From Mycoplasmopsis arginini (lineage in GTDB: Bacteria; Bacillota_I; Bacilli_A; Mycoplasmatales; Metamycoplasmataceae), in NCBI RefSeq assembly GCF_900660725.1, contig NZ_LR215044.1, positions 496,001-560,000 on the forward strand: a stretch of 64,000 bases of DNA, written 5' to 3'. Shown one piece after another: positions 1 through 9,874 of this stretch. The notes beneath the pieces are model-generated. The model made no database searches and was not told the origin of the DNA. It saw only the letters and a program-made list of their open reading frames with translations. A program made the translations under genes and the position numbers. Position 1 is the first letter of the stretch, and each line of letters starts with the position of its first letter.

Positions 1-1211
1 GATTTAAGATTAAGTCTTTTACCTTCGTATTTTAATTTTGCTTCTTCTTCAGTAATATTAGCATTTTCAAATGAATATTTAATTTGCAACTGATCCGCTT
101 GATCTTGACTAATAATTTCTAAGCGACTTTTTGTTAGTTCTGAAGCCAATCTAACATTTTGACCTTTTTTACCAATTGCTAATGTATGATGTGCATTTGG
201 AACAATAACAGTGAAACTATTAAACTGTGGAGTTGAATCTTCTCTTTCAACAATGTCAATTACTCTCGAAGGGCTAACAGCATTCATAACAAATTTTTTC
301 TTATCATCGTTATATAAAACAACGTCAATTTTTTCATTCTTTAATTGTTTAGAAATTACTTCGATTCTTTCATGGTTTTTACCAATTACTGTACCAAGTT
401 CTTCTAACGCAAATGGTGCACTTTCGGTTTTTCTAATTGCAACTTTTGATCTTTCGCCAGGTATTCTAACAACTTTAACAATTTCTACATATCCAGCCGC
501 AACTTCGGGAATTTCTTGTTCAAATAATTTATTTAAAAGTTTTGATTCTACAGAAGAAACTAAAACTTGTGCGTTTTTAGATTCAGGTTTAACTTCTTCA
601 ATATAAACATCTAATAAATCACCGGGTCTTAAATTAGCTAAAAGTCTCAAGTTAGTTGTTGAGGGTGGCATATATGCAACTGTGCCATCATAAAATTCCA
701 TTAATGTTCCAGTTTTAGTGATGTTAGTAATTTTTGCCTTAACAATGTTTCCAATTAATTGACTATATTTTTCAAAAGTCATTTGTTTTTCTAATTCTCT
801 AATTTGTTGGTTGAAGATACTTAGAATTTTTTGATAATCTCTTTTGTGAAATCTTTCAAAATCTATTTCATCAGAAATCATATCTCCTACTTCTGCAGAA
901 GGGTTAATTGCTTGTGCTTCCTTTACTGTTATTTCTATGCATGTACAAAAGTTATCTTTTTCTTCATCAGTTTTAGGTTCTTCAGTAACAATTTTGGTAT
1001 GGTTAATGATTTTAAATTGTTTCTTATCACGATCAATAATAAACTCAAGTTCAGCATCAGGATCGTATTGACCAAGAATAACTTGTTCAACCGCTCTTTT
1101 AAATAATTGAATAACTGCTTCTTCATCGATTTTTTTAATTTGTGAAACATTATAAATAGCATTAAATATTTGGCTTGCTTTTAGTTCTGATTCACTTGAT
1201 TTAACACTCAT
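1..1211 (-). CDS. nusA: Transcription termination/antitermination factor NusA (3' end cut by window edge)
   Basis: NusA binds RNA polymerase and modulates pausing, termination and antitermination. The visible product (about 403 residues) begins MSVKSSESELKASQIFNAIY. It has the NusA N-terminal domain, then an S1 domain (LIGNIVKAKITNITKTGTLM region, residues about 155-220), then KH domains with IGKNHERIEVIS and IGKKGQNVRLAS motifs. The start at 1211 follows an AAAGGAG ribosome-binding site. The frame is open to base 1, so the C-terminus lies outside the window. In many bacteria rimP precedes nusA; here the upstream neighbour is tex, separated by a strong terminator hairpin and a possible promoter. 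Identification is firm. Confidence 0.95.
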   Translation of the reverse strand, partial: MSVKSSESELKASQIFNAIYNVSQIKKIDEEAVIQLFKRAVEQVILGQYDPDAELEFIIDRDKKQFKIINHTKIVTEEPKTDEEKDNFCTCIEITVKEAQAINPSAEVGDMISDEIDFERFHKRDYQKILSIFNQQIRELEKQMTFEKYSQLIGNIVKAKITNITKTGTLMEFYDGTVAYMPPSTTNLRLLANLRPGDLLDVYIEEVKPESKNAQVLVSSVESKLLNKLFEQEIPEVAAGYVEIVKVVRIPGERSKVAIRKTESAPFALEELGTVIGKNHERIEVISKQLKNEKIDVVLYNDDKKKFVMNAVSPSRVIDIVEREDSTPQFNSFTVIVPNAHHTLAIGKKGQNVRLASELTKSRLEIISQDQADQLQIKYSFENANITEEEAKLKYEGKRLNLK

Positions 1212-1240
1212 TTTTTCTCCTTTTACGTATATTTAATTGC

Positions 1241-1270
1241 AAAAAGGATCGGCTTACGCCAACCCTTTTT
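1241..1270 (-). terminator. Strong intrinsic terminator between tex and nusA
   Basis: On the minus strand a 13-bp stem (AAAAAGGGTTGGC with GCCGATCCTTTTT, two G-U pairs) closes on a GTAA tetraloop and ends in five U. It would terminate tex transcripts. It also lies downstream of a possible nusA promoter, so it could act as an attenuator in the nusA leader. Confidence 0.8.
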
Positions 1271-1286
1271 AATCTTAATTAAAAAC

Positions 1287-1292
1287 AGTATA
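1287..1292 (-). promoter_or_regulatory. Candidate -10 box for nusA
   Basis: TATACT on the minus strand, about 76 nt upstream of the nusA ATG. A start site near 1280 would place the terminator-like hairpin 1241-1270 inside the nusA 5' leader. No good -35 box is visible, as is usual in mycoplasmas. Confidence 0.35.
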
Positions 1293-1364
1293 AAGTAATT
1301 TTAATATATTTTTGAATTTTATAAACAAAAAAGGTGTTTAAATGTGCAAAAAGTGTATTTATTT

Positions 1365-3518
1365 TCAAATTATTTTACCTTGGATTTTATTGTTGTTTCT
1401 ATCTATATCAATAATTTTAATATTTAAGTTATCACCAATTGAAACTAATTCACTTGGGTGATTAATAAAATGATTATCAGTTTTTTTCATGTTTTTAATA
1501 TGAATTAAAACATTTTCTTTTAATCCAATGTAAGCAAATACACCAAAATTAGTAATGTTTTGAACTTGTCCGATAATTTCTTGCCCAACTTGAATGTCTT
1601 CAAATTTTAAAATTTTATCATTAACGATAAAACCAGGCTTGTCTTCTCTAATATCTTTCCCAGGCATTAATAATGAATCAATAATCAAATCAATATCATA
1701 TTGACTTACGCCAAGCTCTTGTGACAGTTCTTTTTTATTAGTTGATAGTAAAACTTCCTTATCAATATTTTTTAAGTCTAAAGATAATTCTTTTACTACA
1801 CGGTCAGCCAAATCATATAAATCAGGATGAATATTTGTTTTATCATAGAAAACTTTTGAATCATAAATTCTTAAAAAACCAACAGATTGTTCATAAGCTT
1901 TTGGTCCTAAGCCTTTAACTTTTTTTAATTCATTTCTAGATTTAAAAGAACCATTTTCATTACGATAATCAACAATGTTTTGTGCTATGGTTTTTGATAA
2001 GCCCGAAACATATTCTAGAATATATTTAGTTGCTGTATTTAAATCAACTCCAACCATATTAACTGCCTTATCAACTTTAAAAGATAATTTCGATGCTAAT
2101 TGTTTCTGGTTGACGTCGTGTTGGTATTGACCAACACCTAATGATTTTGGGTCAATTTTAATTAACTCATTTAATGGGTCTTGAAATTTTCTTCCAATGT
2201 TTATTGCTGATCTAAATTCTAATTCAAGATCAGGGAATTCTTCTTGAGCAATCTTTGAAGCTGAATAAACTGATGCGCCCACTTCACTTACGATAGCAAA
2301 TTTTGTTTCTAAATTCAAGTTCTTTTCTCTTCTTAAGGTTAATAATTTATCAACAAACTCTTCTGTTTCACGGCTAGCGGTTCCGTTTCCAATCACAATT
2401 AAATCTACTGAGTATTTATTTAAAATTTGATTTATTTTTTTAACTGCTTCAATAAACTTTTCTTTTGAACTTCCGTGAGGGTAAATGATGAAACCTTCTA
2501 GATAATTTCCATTCCCATCTAACATTGCACATTTGCAACCATTAGTATAACCTGGGTCAATTGACAAAATACTTTTATTTTTAGTAGCTGGAGATAATAA
2601 TAAATCTTCTAAATTTTGTGCAAAAATTTCAATTGCTTCTTTTTCTGCTCTTTCAAATAAATCTGTTTTAATTTCTCTTATTATTGAAGGAAAAATTAAA
2701 CGATCTAAGGCATCTTTTATTGCTTCGATAACAATTTTTGCAGTTCTTTTGTTAATAAAAAACTTGTTATTCAAATAATAAATAATTACTTTTTCATTAA
2801 ACTCTATTGTATATGACAATATTTTTTTGTCTTCACCACGAGTGATTGCTAAAACACGGTGGTTTGGAATACTTTTTACTCTTTCACTATAGTCATAATA
2901 TTGTTTAAATGTTTCTTTCTCATCCTCAGTATTTTTCTTTTTAGTTACAATGCTTCCATAATTAAACAATTGACTTTTTACATATTCACGAACTGAAATA
3001 TCTTGAGAAATATTTTGGGCGATAATAAATTTAGTTTGTTCGATAACTTGCTCAGTATCTTTTAAAGTATCACCGTTAACATATTTATTGGCTTCACAAT
3101 AAACATTAAAGTTTTCTTCTTTATTACTCATTATTAAATCAGCTAGTGCACCAAGACCTAAAGCTAAAGCTTCTGTTGCTTTTGTTTTCTTTCCGACTTT
3201 AAAAGGTTCATAAATATTTTCGACTTCTTGTTTAGTTTGTGCTAAATCAATTTTTTTACTAATTTCAGGGTCTAAAAGTTTCTTTTCATCAAGAACTTTT
3301 TTAACGTAATCTTTTCTTTTTAAAAGTTCAACATCATATTCATATAGTTCGCTAATTTGTGCAACTTGTTCTTCATCTAATCCGCCTGTTACTTCTTTTC
3401 TATAACGTGAAATAAAAGGAATTGTCGCCCCTTCGCTTAATAATGTAAGTGTTTCTTTAACTTGTTCATCCTTAATATTTAATTTTTTCGCAACATTTTT
3501 TATTGATATATCAACCAT
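1365..3518 (-). CDS. tex: Tex family S1 RNA-binding protein
   Basis: Product of 717 residues, the usual Tex length. It has the N-terminal helical Tex domain (TIPFISRYRKEVTGGLDEEQ, a family hallmark), the YqgF-like RNase H fold (ILSIDPGYTNGCKCAMLD, around residue 315), helix-hairpin-helix segments (VGVDLNTATKYILEYVSGL and KVKGLGPKAYEQ) and a C-terminal S1 domain (VGQEIIGQVQNITNFGVFAYIG). Tex binds nucleic acid and is linked to transcription and RNA turnover; its exact job in mycoplasmas is unknown. The start is supported by an upstream GGAG. Tex is divergent from the gene at 3664. Confidence 0.95.
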   Translation of the reverse strand: MVDISIKNVAKKLNIKDEQVKETLTLLSEGATIPFISRYRKEVTGGLDEEQVAQISELYEYDVELLKRKDYVKKVLDEKKLLDPEISKKIDLAQTKQEVENIYEPFKVGKKTKATEALALGLGALADLIMSNKEENFNVYCEANKYVNGDTLKDTEQVIEQTKFIIAQNISQDISVREYVKSQLFNYGSIVTKKKNTEDEKETFKQYYDYSERVKSIPNHRVLAITRGEDKKILSYTIEFNEKVIIYYLNNKFFINKRTAKIVIEAIKDALDRLIFPSIIREIKTDLFERAEKEAIEIFAQNLEDLLLSPATKNKSILSIDPGYTNGCKCAMLDGNGNYLEGFIIYPHGSSKEKFIEAVKKINQILNKYSVDLIVIGNGTASRETEEFVDKLLTLRREKNLNLETKFAIVSEVGASVYSASKIAQEEFPDLELEFRSAINIGRKFQDPLNELIKIDPKSLGVGQYQHDVNQKQLASKLSFKVDKAVNMVGVDLNTATKYILEYVSGLSKTIAQNIVDYRNENGSFKSRNELKKVKGLGPKAYEQSVGFLRIYDSKVFYDKTNIHPDLYDLADRVVKELSLDLKNIDKEVLLSTNKKELSQELGVSQYDIDLIIDSLLMPGKDIREDKPGFIVNDKILKFEDIQVGQEIIGQVQNITNFGVFAYIGLKENVLIHIKNMKKTDNHFINHPSELVSIGDNLNIKIIDIDRNNNKIQGKII

Positions 3519-3561
3519 AATAATTCTCCAGTTTTTTCTATTGTGCTTATAAGTATTTTAA

Positions 3562-3567
3562 ATTATA
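3562..3567 (-). promoter_or_regulatory. Candidate -10 box for tex
   Basis: Perfect TATAAT on the minus strand, 44 nt upstream of the tex ATG. Confidence 0.5.
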
Positions 3568-3620
3568 ATGAAAATAATTTTTTCTCTTATTTTTCCTAAT
3601 TTTTTTTAAGATATCTCATT

Positions 3621-3626
3621 TATAAT
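3621..3626 (+). promoter_or_regulatory. Candidate -10 box for the TmcAL-like gene
   Basis: Perfect TATAAT, 37 nt upstream of the ATG at 3664. With the tex -10 box it defines a compact divergent promoter region. Confidence 0.5.
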
Positions 3627-3663
3627 TTAATAAATAAATTTTAAAAGTTAGGAGGAATTTAAT

Positions 3664-4566
3664 ATGTTAAAAATTGGTGTAATAGCTGAATTTAACCCAT
3701 TTCATAATGGTCATATTTATTTATTAAACAAAATAAAAGAAAAATATCCTAACTCTAAAATTATTGTTGCTTTATCATCAAACTATACACAACGAGGCGA
3801 AATTGCTTGTGCTTCTTTTGCCCAAAGAAAAAAAATATGTAAAAAATATGGAGTTAATAAAGTTATTAAACTTGATTTTGAAACTTCAACGCAAGCAGCT
3901 CATATTTTTGCTAAAGGATCAATAGAAACATTAAATAAGGCAGGAATTGATATATTATTTTTTGGAACTTCAGATAGCAATAATATAAATAAATATATTA
4001 AAGCAGCGAGATTAATAAAAGAAAATGAATCCATTTATAACCAAAATGTTAAAAAGATTCTAAAGAGTGGTAGATCGTTTATTTTCGCTTGTTATGAATC
4101 TTTAAAATTATTTTTAAAAGAAGAAGAAATACCAAAAGATATTTTAGGTTTTGAGTATACAAAATATATTATTAATAATAATTTAAATATTAAGCTTGAT
4201 TGTATTCAAAGATCTGTGGCACATGGCGCAGATAAAGTAAATTCATTTTATGCTTCAGGAACTAAATTAAGAGAAATGATAAAAAATGGTGAAGATATTT
4301 CAAAATACTCACCGTTAGTTATTAAAAAAGTAAAAAGAATTGAAGATACATATTCAAAATTTCAAAAAATAGTTCGAAAATTATCGGCTAATAAATTAGC
4401 TAATATTAAGCTCGTGAGTGAAGGAATGGAAAATCTTTTTAAAAAAAATATTGAAGCAAAAACTTATCAAGAATTTATTGATCTTTGTACATCTAAAAGG
4501 TATACTAAATCAAGAATACAAAGAGTATATTTATATGTTTTAAAAAAGAGATTTAAAAAAATATAG
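3664..4566 (+). CDS. tmcAL: TmcAL/YlbM-family nucleotidyltransferase (probable tRNA(Met) cytidine acetate ligase)
   Basis: Product of 300 residues beginning MLKIGVIAEFNPFHNGHIYLL. This is the HxGH nucleotidyltransferase signature of the family that includes TmcAL, which makes N4-acetylcytidine at the wobble position of elongator tRNA(Met) from acetate and ATP. It continues with SSNYTQRGEIA, also typical. It is about 100 residues shorter than Bacillus TmcAL, so the C-terminal part is reduced and the exact substrate is inferred. The start follows a strong AGGAGG. It reads without internal UGA. A hairpin follows the stop but has no U-tract. Confidence 0.8.
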   Translation: MLKIGVIAEFNPFHNGHIYLLNKIKEKYPNSKIIVALSSNYTQRGEIACASFAQRKKICKKYGVNKVIKLDFETSTQAAHIFAKGSIETLNKAGIDILFFGTSDSNNINKYIKAARLIKENESIYNQNVKKILKSGRSFIFACYESLKLFLKEEEIPKDILGFEYTKYIINNNLNIKLDCIQRSVAHGADKVNSFYASGTKLREMIKNGEDISKYSPLVIKKVKRIEDTYSKFQKIVRKLSANKLANIKLVSEGMENLFKKNIEAKTYQEFIDLCTSKRYTKSRIQRVYLYVLKKRFKKI

Positions 4567-4650
4567 TCTTGCTTTTTTGAAACAAGACAACTGTTTAAAA
4601 TTAGATTTCTTTCATTTTATTTTTTGTAATTATTTTATTTTTTAAAAAAG

Positions 4651-4656
4651 TATAAT
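4651..4656 (+). promoter_or_regulatory. Candidate -10 box for mod
   Basis: Perfect TATAAT, 33 nt upstream of the mod start at 4690. The promoter spacing contains no simple repeat, so phase control acts through the coding tract, not the promoter. Confidence 0.5.
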
Positions 4657-4689
4657 AGTTAATATATTAAAAATTATATGGAGGAATAT

Positions 4690-6400
4690 ATGGCTTCTTT
4701 AAAAGAAGAATATCTTAAAAAAGCTGAAGATCTTAGCATATCAAACGAAATAAATCAAGATCAAAAAAATTTAATTAAGGAAATAATTAATAAATTTGAT
4801 GATAACGATAAAAATTTACAGAATGTTTATCAATTTTTAATTAAGAGAGTGAAATTAGGTTTTACTTTTGATGTAGCACCTTCTGTTGATTCATCGCAAG
4901 TAGCCTTATTAGTTAGAAATGAAAAACTTTCATTTCAAAATAAATTTAATGAAAATCAAAATAATTTAATTATTGGAGAAAATTACGATGCTTTAAAAAA
5001 TTTGATAAGCATTGAGAGAGAGAGAGAGAGAGAGAGAGCTTCTCTTCTAATTTTGATGTAATTTATATTGATCCTCCATACAATACCGAATCATCAAGAA
5101 CAGACGGTAATAATCTATCTGAAAAAGATAATGTTGCAAGTTCTAAATTTATATATCGCGATAAATTTAGTAGAACCGGCTGATTAAACATGTTAAATGA
5201 AAGATTAATAATGGCACGCCAACTTTTGAAAGAAGATGGTGTTATTTTTGTATCAATTGATGATTCAGAACAAGCTTATTTAAAAGTTTTAATGGATGAA
5301 ATTTTTGGTGAAGAAAACTTTGTTGCAAATTTAGTGTGAATTAAAAAAAGAGGACCTGGTGGCAATACCTCATTTAACTATTCAATTGTTAAAAACACTG
5401 AATATATATTGGTTTATGCTAAAAATATTAATAATAGATATTCAATTACATTAAACATGATGCTGAAAAATTGAATAAATTAGGTTACAAATTAAAAGAT
5501 AAACACTTTGAACAAAGAGGATATTATAAACTAACAGATTTACACCGTCCTTCATCAACTGGTAGTTTTCAATATACACCATCACTAGACTATGAAATTA
5601 AAGCGCCTGATGGTTCATTATTCAAATTATATTCAAATATTATTAAGCCGCGCTCTGCTCGTTATACTTGAAATTATGAAACCTATAAAAAAGGTGAAGA
5701 ATTGGGTTTTATTGAGTGTGTAAAAAATACTGAAGGCTATTGAGTTGCCAAAAGAAAACAATATCAATTTGTGAAATTCAACCCTAAAACACACAAAATA
5801 GAAAAAATCGAAGCTGGTCAGCCTTTTGAAAACATTATCGATAATATTTATTCACAAAAAGGTGGGGAAGATATTATAAATATACTAGGTGATAAAAACA
5901 CTTTTGATTTTCCTAAACCACAAAATTTAATTAAATATTTAATTAATATGGCTTCTGATAACAAAAATGCTCGTATATTAGACTTTTTTGCTGGTTCAGG
6001 CACTACAGCACACGCTGTTTTAGAATTAAATCGTGAAGATGGTGGAAATAGAACTTTTACATTAGTAACTAATAATGAAAATAGTATTGGTACTAATGTT
6101 TGTTATGAAAGATTGTATCGCATCAATATAGGTATGGGTTCTAACGGGGAAACTAATTTTGAATGAATTAAAAATAACAATCCATTTCAATCAAATTTAA
6201 ATGTTTTTGATATTAAATATTTTAATACTTCACTATTTAATATTGAAGAGGGTAATAAAAAAATAAAGGAAGCCTACTTAAAAGAATTGGATGATTTTCA
6301 ACTAAATTCAACTAATTTAAAAACTTTAGATATCTTAAGAGAGTTAACTGCTTTAAAACCAGTAGAAAAATTAGATGGTGAGAAATATGAGACTAAGTAA
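4690..6400 (+). pseudogene. mod: Type III restriction-modification methyltransferase Mod, phase-off and frameshifted
   Basis: A type III Mod subunit would methylate adenine at N6 and, with Res, recognise the target site. The start at 4690 (MASLKEEYLKKAEDL) has a GGAGGAATAT ribosome-binding site; the ATG at 4678 overlaps that site and is less likely. The order of motifs is that of a beta-class methyltransferase: N-terminal IIGENYDALKNL, then DPPYNTESS (motif IV, about 5072) and late FFAGSGTTAHAV (motif I, about 5987). Three frames are needed: 4690 to the GA tract, then 5038-5445, then about 5450-6400. The first change is at (GA)12 (5014-5037), where 11 or 14 units would restore frame. The second lies between about 5440 and 5470, where one base appears missing. 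As sequenced the product ends at 5061 (123 residues). With 11 GA units it would still stop near 5483 unless the second shift is repaired. The 3' end overlaps res. Confidence 0.88.
5014..5037 (+). repeat. (GA)12 simple sequence repeat inside mod
   Basis: Twelve GA units lie just before the sequence encoding the DPPY catalytic motif. In frame they encode alternating Glu-Arg. The upstream reading frame starts at positions equal to 1 modulo 3 and the downstream catalytic frame at 0 modulo 3, so loss of one unit or gain of two would join them. Dinucleotide tracts of this length are hypermutable by slipped-strand mispairing. Confidence 0.95.
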
Positions 6401-8765
6401 ATGTCAAGAAATAACAGTGAATGAATTAGTTTCTAAATTTAACCCTCTGCAAAAAAATATAATTGATTTTCAAGCACCGACAGGTTCGGGAAAAACTTTT
6501 ATGATAACTAATATGATAGACAGATTAATTTCTAAATTTCCTAATGAAAAATTAACATTTGTAATTGCTACATTATCTTCAGCAAATTTACCTAAACAAA
6601 TGCTAGATAATTTAAACGATTACAAAAAATATCTTCATAACAACTTTATTACAATAGAAAGAAAAGAGTCTCCTTCGACCAAAGATTCAAAAGTTAAAGA
6701 CGGTCATTATCAAATAATGGCAAAAAGAAATAATATTTTAATTTTGGGAACCCAATCTTTTGGGAAAGGTAGAATTTTTACGGAAGAAGGAACAATAAAT
6801 GGCTTTATAAATCAAATAAAGTCTGAAAATTATAAGTTAATTTATATTAGAGATGAAGCACATTATGGCGGAGAGGCTAAAAAAGAAAATAATAAATTTT
6901 TAGATTATTCACTTGAAGAAAATTTGTCTAAACAACTTAACAAAACAAAAGATGAAAGTAAAAAGTTTGAGCTTCTAATGCAAGATGCGGCGCATTTTAT
7001 TGTTAAAATGACGGCTACTCCAAAGGGAAAAAATGATTTAGTTTTATTAAATGAAAAAGATTTAGAAGAAGATAACATAATACTTTTAAAAAAAGTTTCT
7101 AAATATAACGAAGGAATAAATTCTTTAAAATCAGAAGAGATTTCAAATAATGACATTCTTGAGCTTGCTTGTAAAAAATTTAAAGAAGTAAAAAATAGGT
7201 ATGCAAATTACCAAGAGGAACCATTTTTACAAAATATTAATCCGGCAATGCTAATACAGGTTCGCGATGATTATAAAAATAAACATGAAGAATTCGAAAA
7301 AGAAATTAATAGTATAATTTCAATTTTAAATAAAAATGGACTAACATGAGTTAAATATTTTGGTTCTAACGATGTCGATTCTTCAATAAGATTAATAAAT
7401 AATTCACTAAGATCTATATCACACAATCACTCAGATATTGATGTAATTATTTTTAAAATTGGCCCCGCTACAGGTTGAAATATTCCAAGAGCCTGTATGC
7501 TAGTCCAACTTAGAAATGTTTCTTCAGATAGTTTAAATACCCAAACTTTAGGAAGAATAAAAAGAAACCCAAATCCTGAAGCAGATTATTCAAATAGTTC
7601 AATTGCTCTAAACTATTATTATTATTCAAATATTCAAGAATCAAGCCGGCAAAGAATTACTTTAGTTTTAAAGAACGAATTTAAAGACGAAAAATTTAAA
7701 GTTGGTTCAATTGATAGATCTGAAATAAAGAAAAGAGTAAATAATCCAAAATATTTAGAGGATTTAATATCTTTATTAGATATTAATCAACTCAACGCAG
7801 AATTTAATAAATATTATAATTATTATAAAAAATATAAATTTATCGTTGTTAGCGAAGAAAACTATGGTAATAAAAAATTAATAACGAATAAAATTCAAAA
7901 TAATATTGAACTTGAAATTTATAAAGAAAATTTTTTATTAGAAAATAAAACATATTTTTCAAAAAACATTATTTTAGCTATTGAAAATTGGTTTTTTACT
8001 TGTAAAAGGGATGATCGCCTTCATGATTTATTTTCAGTAAATTTGATGTGACTTATAATATCTATTTTTAAAATGGAACAAATTAAAAGTAAATTTTCTG
8101 AAATTATTAATAGTTCAAAAATCGAAAGCAAGATTTATAAAATTTCTGAAAAGTCCTTACCATATAATAATGACTTATTAGTTAAGGAAAACAGTAAGGA
8201 AATGGATATTCCGGATGCTAAATATGCATATGAAAATTTAAGAAGTAAAAAAGAAAATTCTAATATTAATTATTTTGATTCAAAAGTAGAAACTAAATTT
8301 TTAAGTCTCTTAAAAGACTATATCATTAATAATGATCAAAATTACAAGATTAAAATTTGAACTAAGAATCCTGTTTTTCATGGTTTATTTTTAGAATATT
8401 TTGATGATGATAATAATGTTTCTAAATCTTTTCCTGACTTTATAATAAAAATATCCCTAAATAATGAAAGTAAACAAGAACATATTTTTTATATTGAAAC
8501 CAAGGATTCAAATGACAAATCTATTAAGATTTCAAATATCTTAAAAGGTTATAAAAAATATTTTGATGATAAAAATGTTCCACTATTCGACCAATTTTCC
8601 AATGAAAATTTAACTTTAATTGTTGCTAAAGTAAATCAAAAAGAAAAAAACAGTATTAATTTTCAAGGGTCTAGTTCCATTAAAAATGTTGAAAAATTAT
8701 TAAACGAAAATAAAGAAAAAGAAAAACCAATTACCTTTTTAATTGATTTGTTTAATTCAATATAA
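6387..8765 (+). CDS. res: Type III restriction endonuclease subunit Res
   Basis: ATP-dependent translocase/endonuclease subunit that cuts DNA in complex with Mod. Product of 792 residues with UGA read as Trp. Superfamily 2 helicase motifs appear in order: Walker A APTGSGKTF (residues about 30-38), DEAH box RDEAHYGG (about 155), motif III MTATPKG (about 209), motif VI QTLGRIKRNP (about 386). A C-terminal PD-(D/E)xK nuclease follows: PDFIIKI, then YIETKD (about 683-705). The start at 6387 (MRLSKCQ) overlaps the mod stop by 14 nt; an ATG at 6375 in the same frame is also possible. Unlike mod, res has no frameshift. With Mod off or broken, Res should be inactive for restriction, since type III Res needs Mod for site recognition. 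Confidence 0.92.
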
Positions 8766-8774
8766 GAATAAATA

Positions 8775-8808
8775 AAAATAACTCGCAAATAAGGCAGTGA
8801 GTTATTTT
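8775..8808. terminator. Bidirectional intrinsic terminator between res and pip
   Basis: Inverted repeat AAAATAACTC / GAGTTATTTT with T-rich flanks on both strands, placed between two convergent genes. Confidence 0.8.
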
Positions 8809-8812
8809 TTTA

Positions 8813-9745
8813 CTATATTCTTTTAAATTCTTCAGTAGCGTCGACTAAAGCTTGTGCTATTTTTTCTTCTTTAGATGAATGACCTGCTATAACGAAATTT
8901 AACTTTGAGTTATTTAATTCCTTATGAAGAAAGTAAGCTCCTTCAGGACGACAGTCCATGTCATATCTTCCATGAATAATAATTGTTGGAATATTTTTAA
9001 TTCTTTCAATATTATTTAAAATGTAATTATCTTCTAAAAAAATATGATTAATAAAGTAATGATTTTCCAGTCTTGCTAATTCCAAATTACTTTTTGAATT
9101 AGATAAAATAGTTTCAATATCAGCTAAAGGCTCTATTGTAATTAAACCCAATTCTCATTTTGCTCAATGATATGCAGCCTTATAGGCAACATCTAAATTA
9201 TCACTATTTAAATATTTATTATATGCTTTAATTAAGTCATTTCTTTCATCTTTAGGAATAAATCCTGAAAATTCTTCATAGGCTTCGGGAAAATAATAAG
9301 AAGCTCCTTGTTGATATAAATATTGGTCATCTTCATATCTACCTAAGAAAACACCACGCAAAATCATCCCACTAACTTTTTCTGGATAATTAATAGCATA
9401 AATTAAACTTAAACAAGAACCTCATGAACCGCCAAATAAGATTCATTTATCAATATTTAATTCTTTTCTTAATTTTTCCATATCTGAAATTAGATCTAAG
9501 GTTGTATTCTCTCTTATTTCTGCAGATGGAATTGATTTTCCACATCCTCTTTGATCAAATAAAATAATACGATAATGTTTAGGATCGAAATATTGACGGT
9601 TTGATTCAGAAACTCCACCCCCAGGTCCACCGTGAACAAATAATATTGGTCTTCCATTTGGATTTCCAACTTCTTCATAATAAATACTATGAATATCACT
9701 AACTTTTAAATAACCACTTTTATAAGGTTCAATAGGTTCAAACAT
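8813..9745 (-). CDS. pip: Proline iminopeptidase (alpha/beta hydrolase)
   Basis: Cytosolic peptidase releasing N-terminal proline from peptides. Product of 310 residues with three UGA-Trp codons. The oxyanion region is LFVHGGPGGGVSES (residues about 36-49). The nucleophile elbow is GGSWGS, with the acid in HGRYDMDCRP and the catalytic His in AGHSSKEE. The start at 9745 (MFEPIEPYKSGYLKVSD) sits 6 nt after GAAAGGA; the in-frame ATG at 9751 is too close to that site. The gene has its own promoter and terminator, so it appears monocistronic. The HGGPGGG and WGS motifs favour the S33 iminopeptidase family over a general esterase. Confidence 0.9.
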
Positions 9746-9784
9746 AATCATTCCTTTCAATAAATATAAATTCAATAATATTAA

Positions 9785-9790
9785 ATTATA
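9785..9790 (-). promoter_or_regulatory. Candidate -10 box for pip
   Basis: TATAAT on the minus strand, 39 nt upstream of the pip ATG. An inverted repeat, TTAATAA-TGAA-TTATTAA (9800-9817), covers the position where a -35 element would lie and could be an operator. Confidence 0.45.
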
Positions 9791-9834
9791 TAAGAATAAT
9801 TAATAATGAATTATTAAGCGCTAAAAAATAAATT

Positions 9835-9866
9835 AAAGGCCTAGAAAAAAATTTCTAGACCTTTTT
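9835..9866 (-). terminator. Intrinsic terminator after the nrnA-like gene
   Basis: A 13-bp stem (AAAGGTCTAGAAA with TTTCTAGGCCTTT on the minus strand), followed by an A/U-rich run. It closes the P37-P29-P69-nrnA operon. Confidence 0.8.
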
Positions 9867-9874
9867 ATTGATTA

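Noticed and set aside
211-606. Open frame of 131 codons on the plus strand inside nusA
   Set aside because: It lies antisense to a clearly conserved gene and has no recognisable protein features; the same applies to similar antisense frames within scpA, gatA, deoC, rpsF and recA.
4566-4588. GTCTTG / CAAGAC hairpin at the end of the TmcAL-like gene
   Set aside because: It has a stem but no T-run after it on either strand, so I do not call it a terminator.
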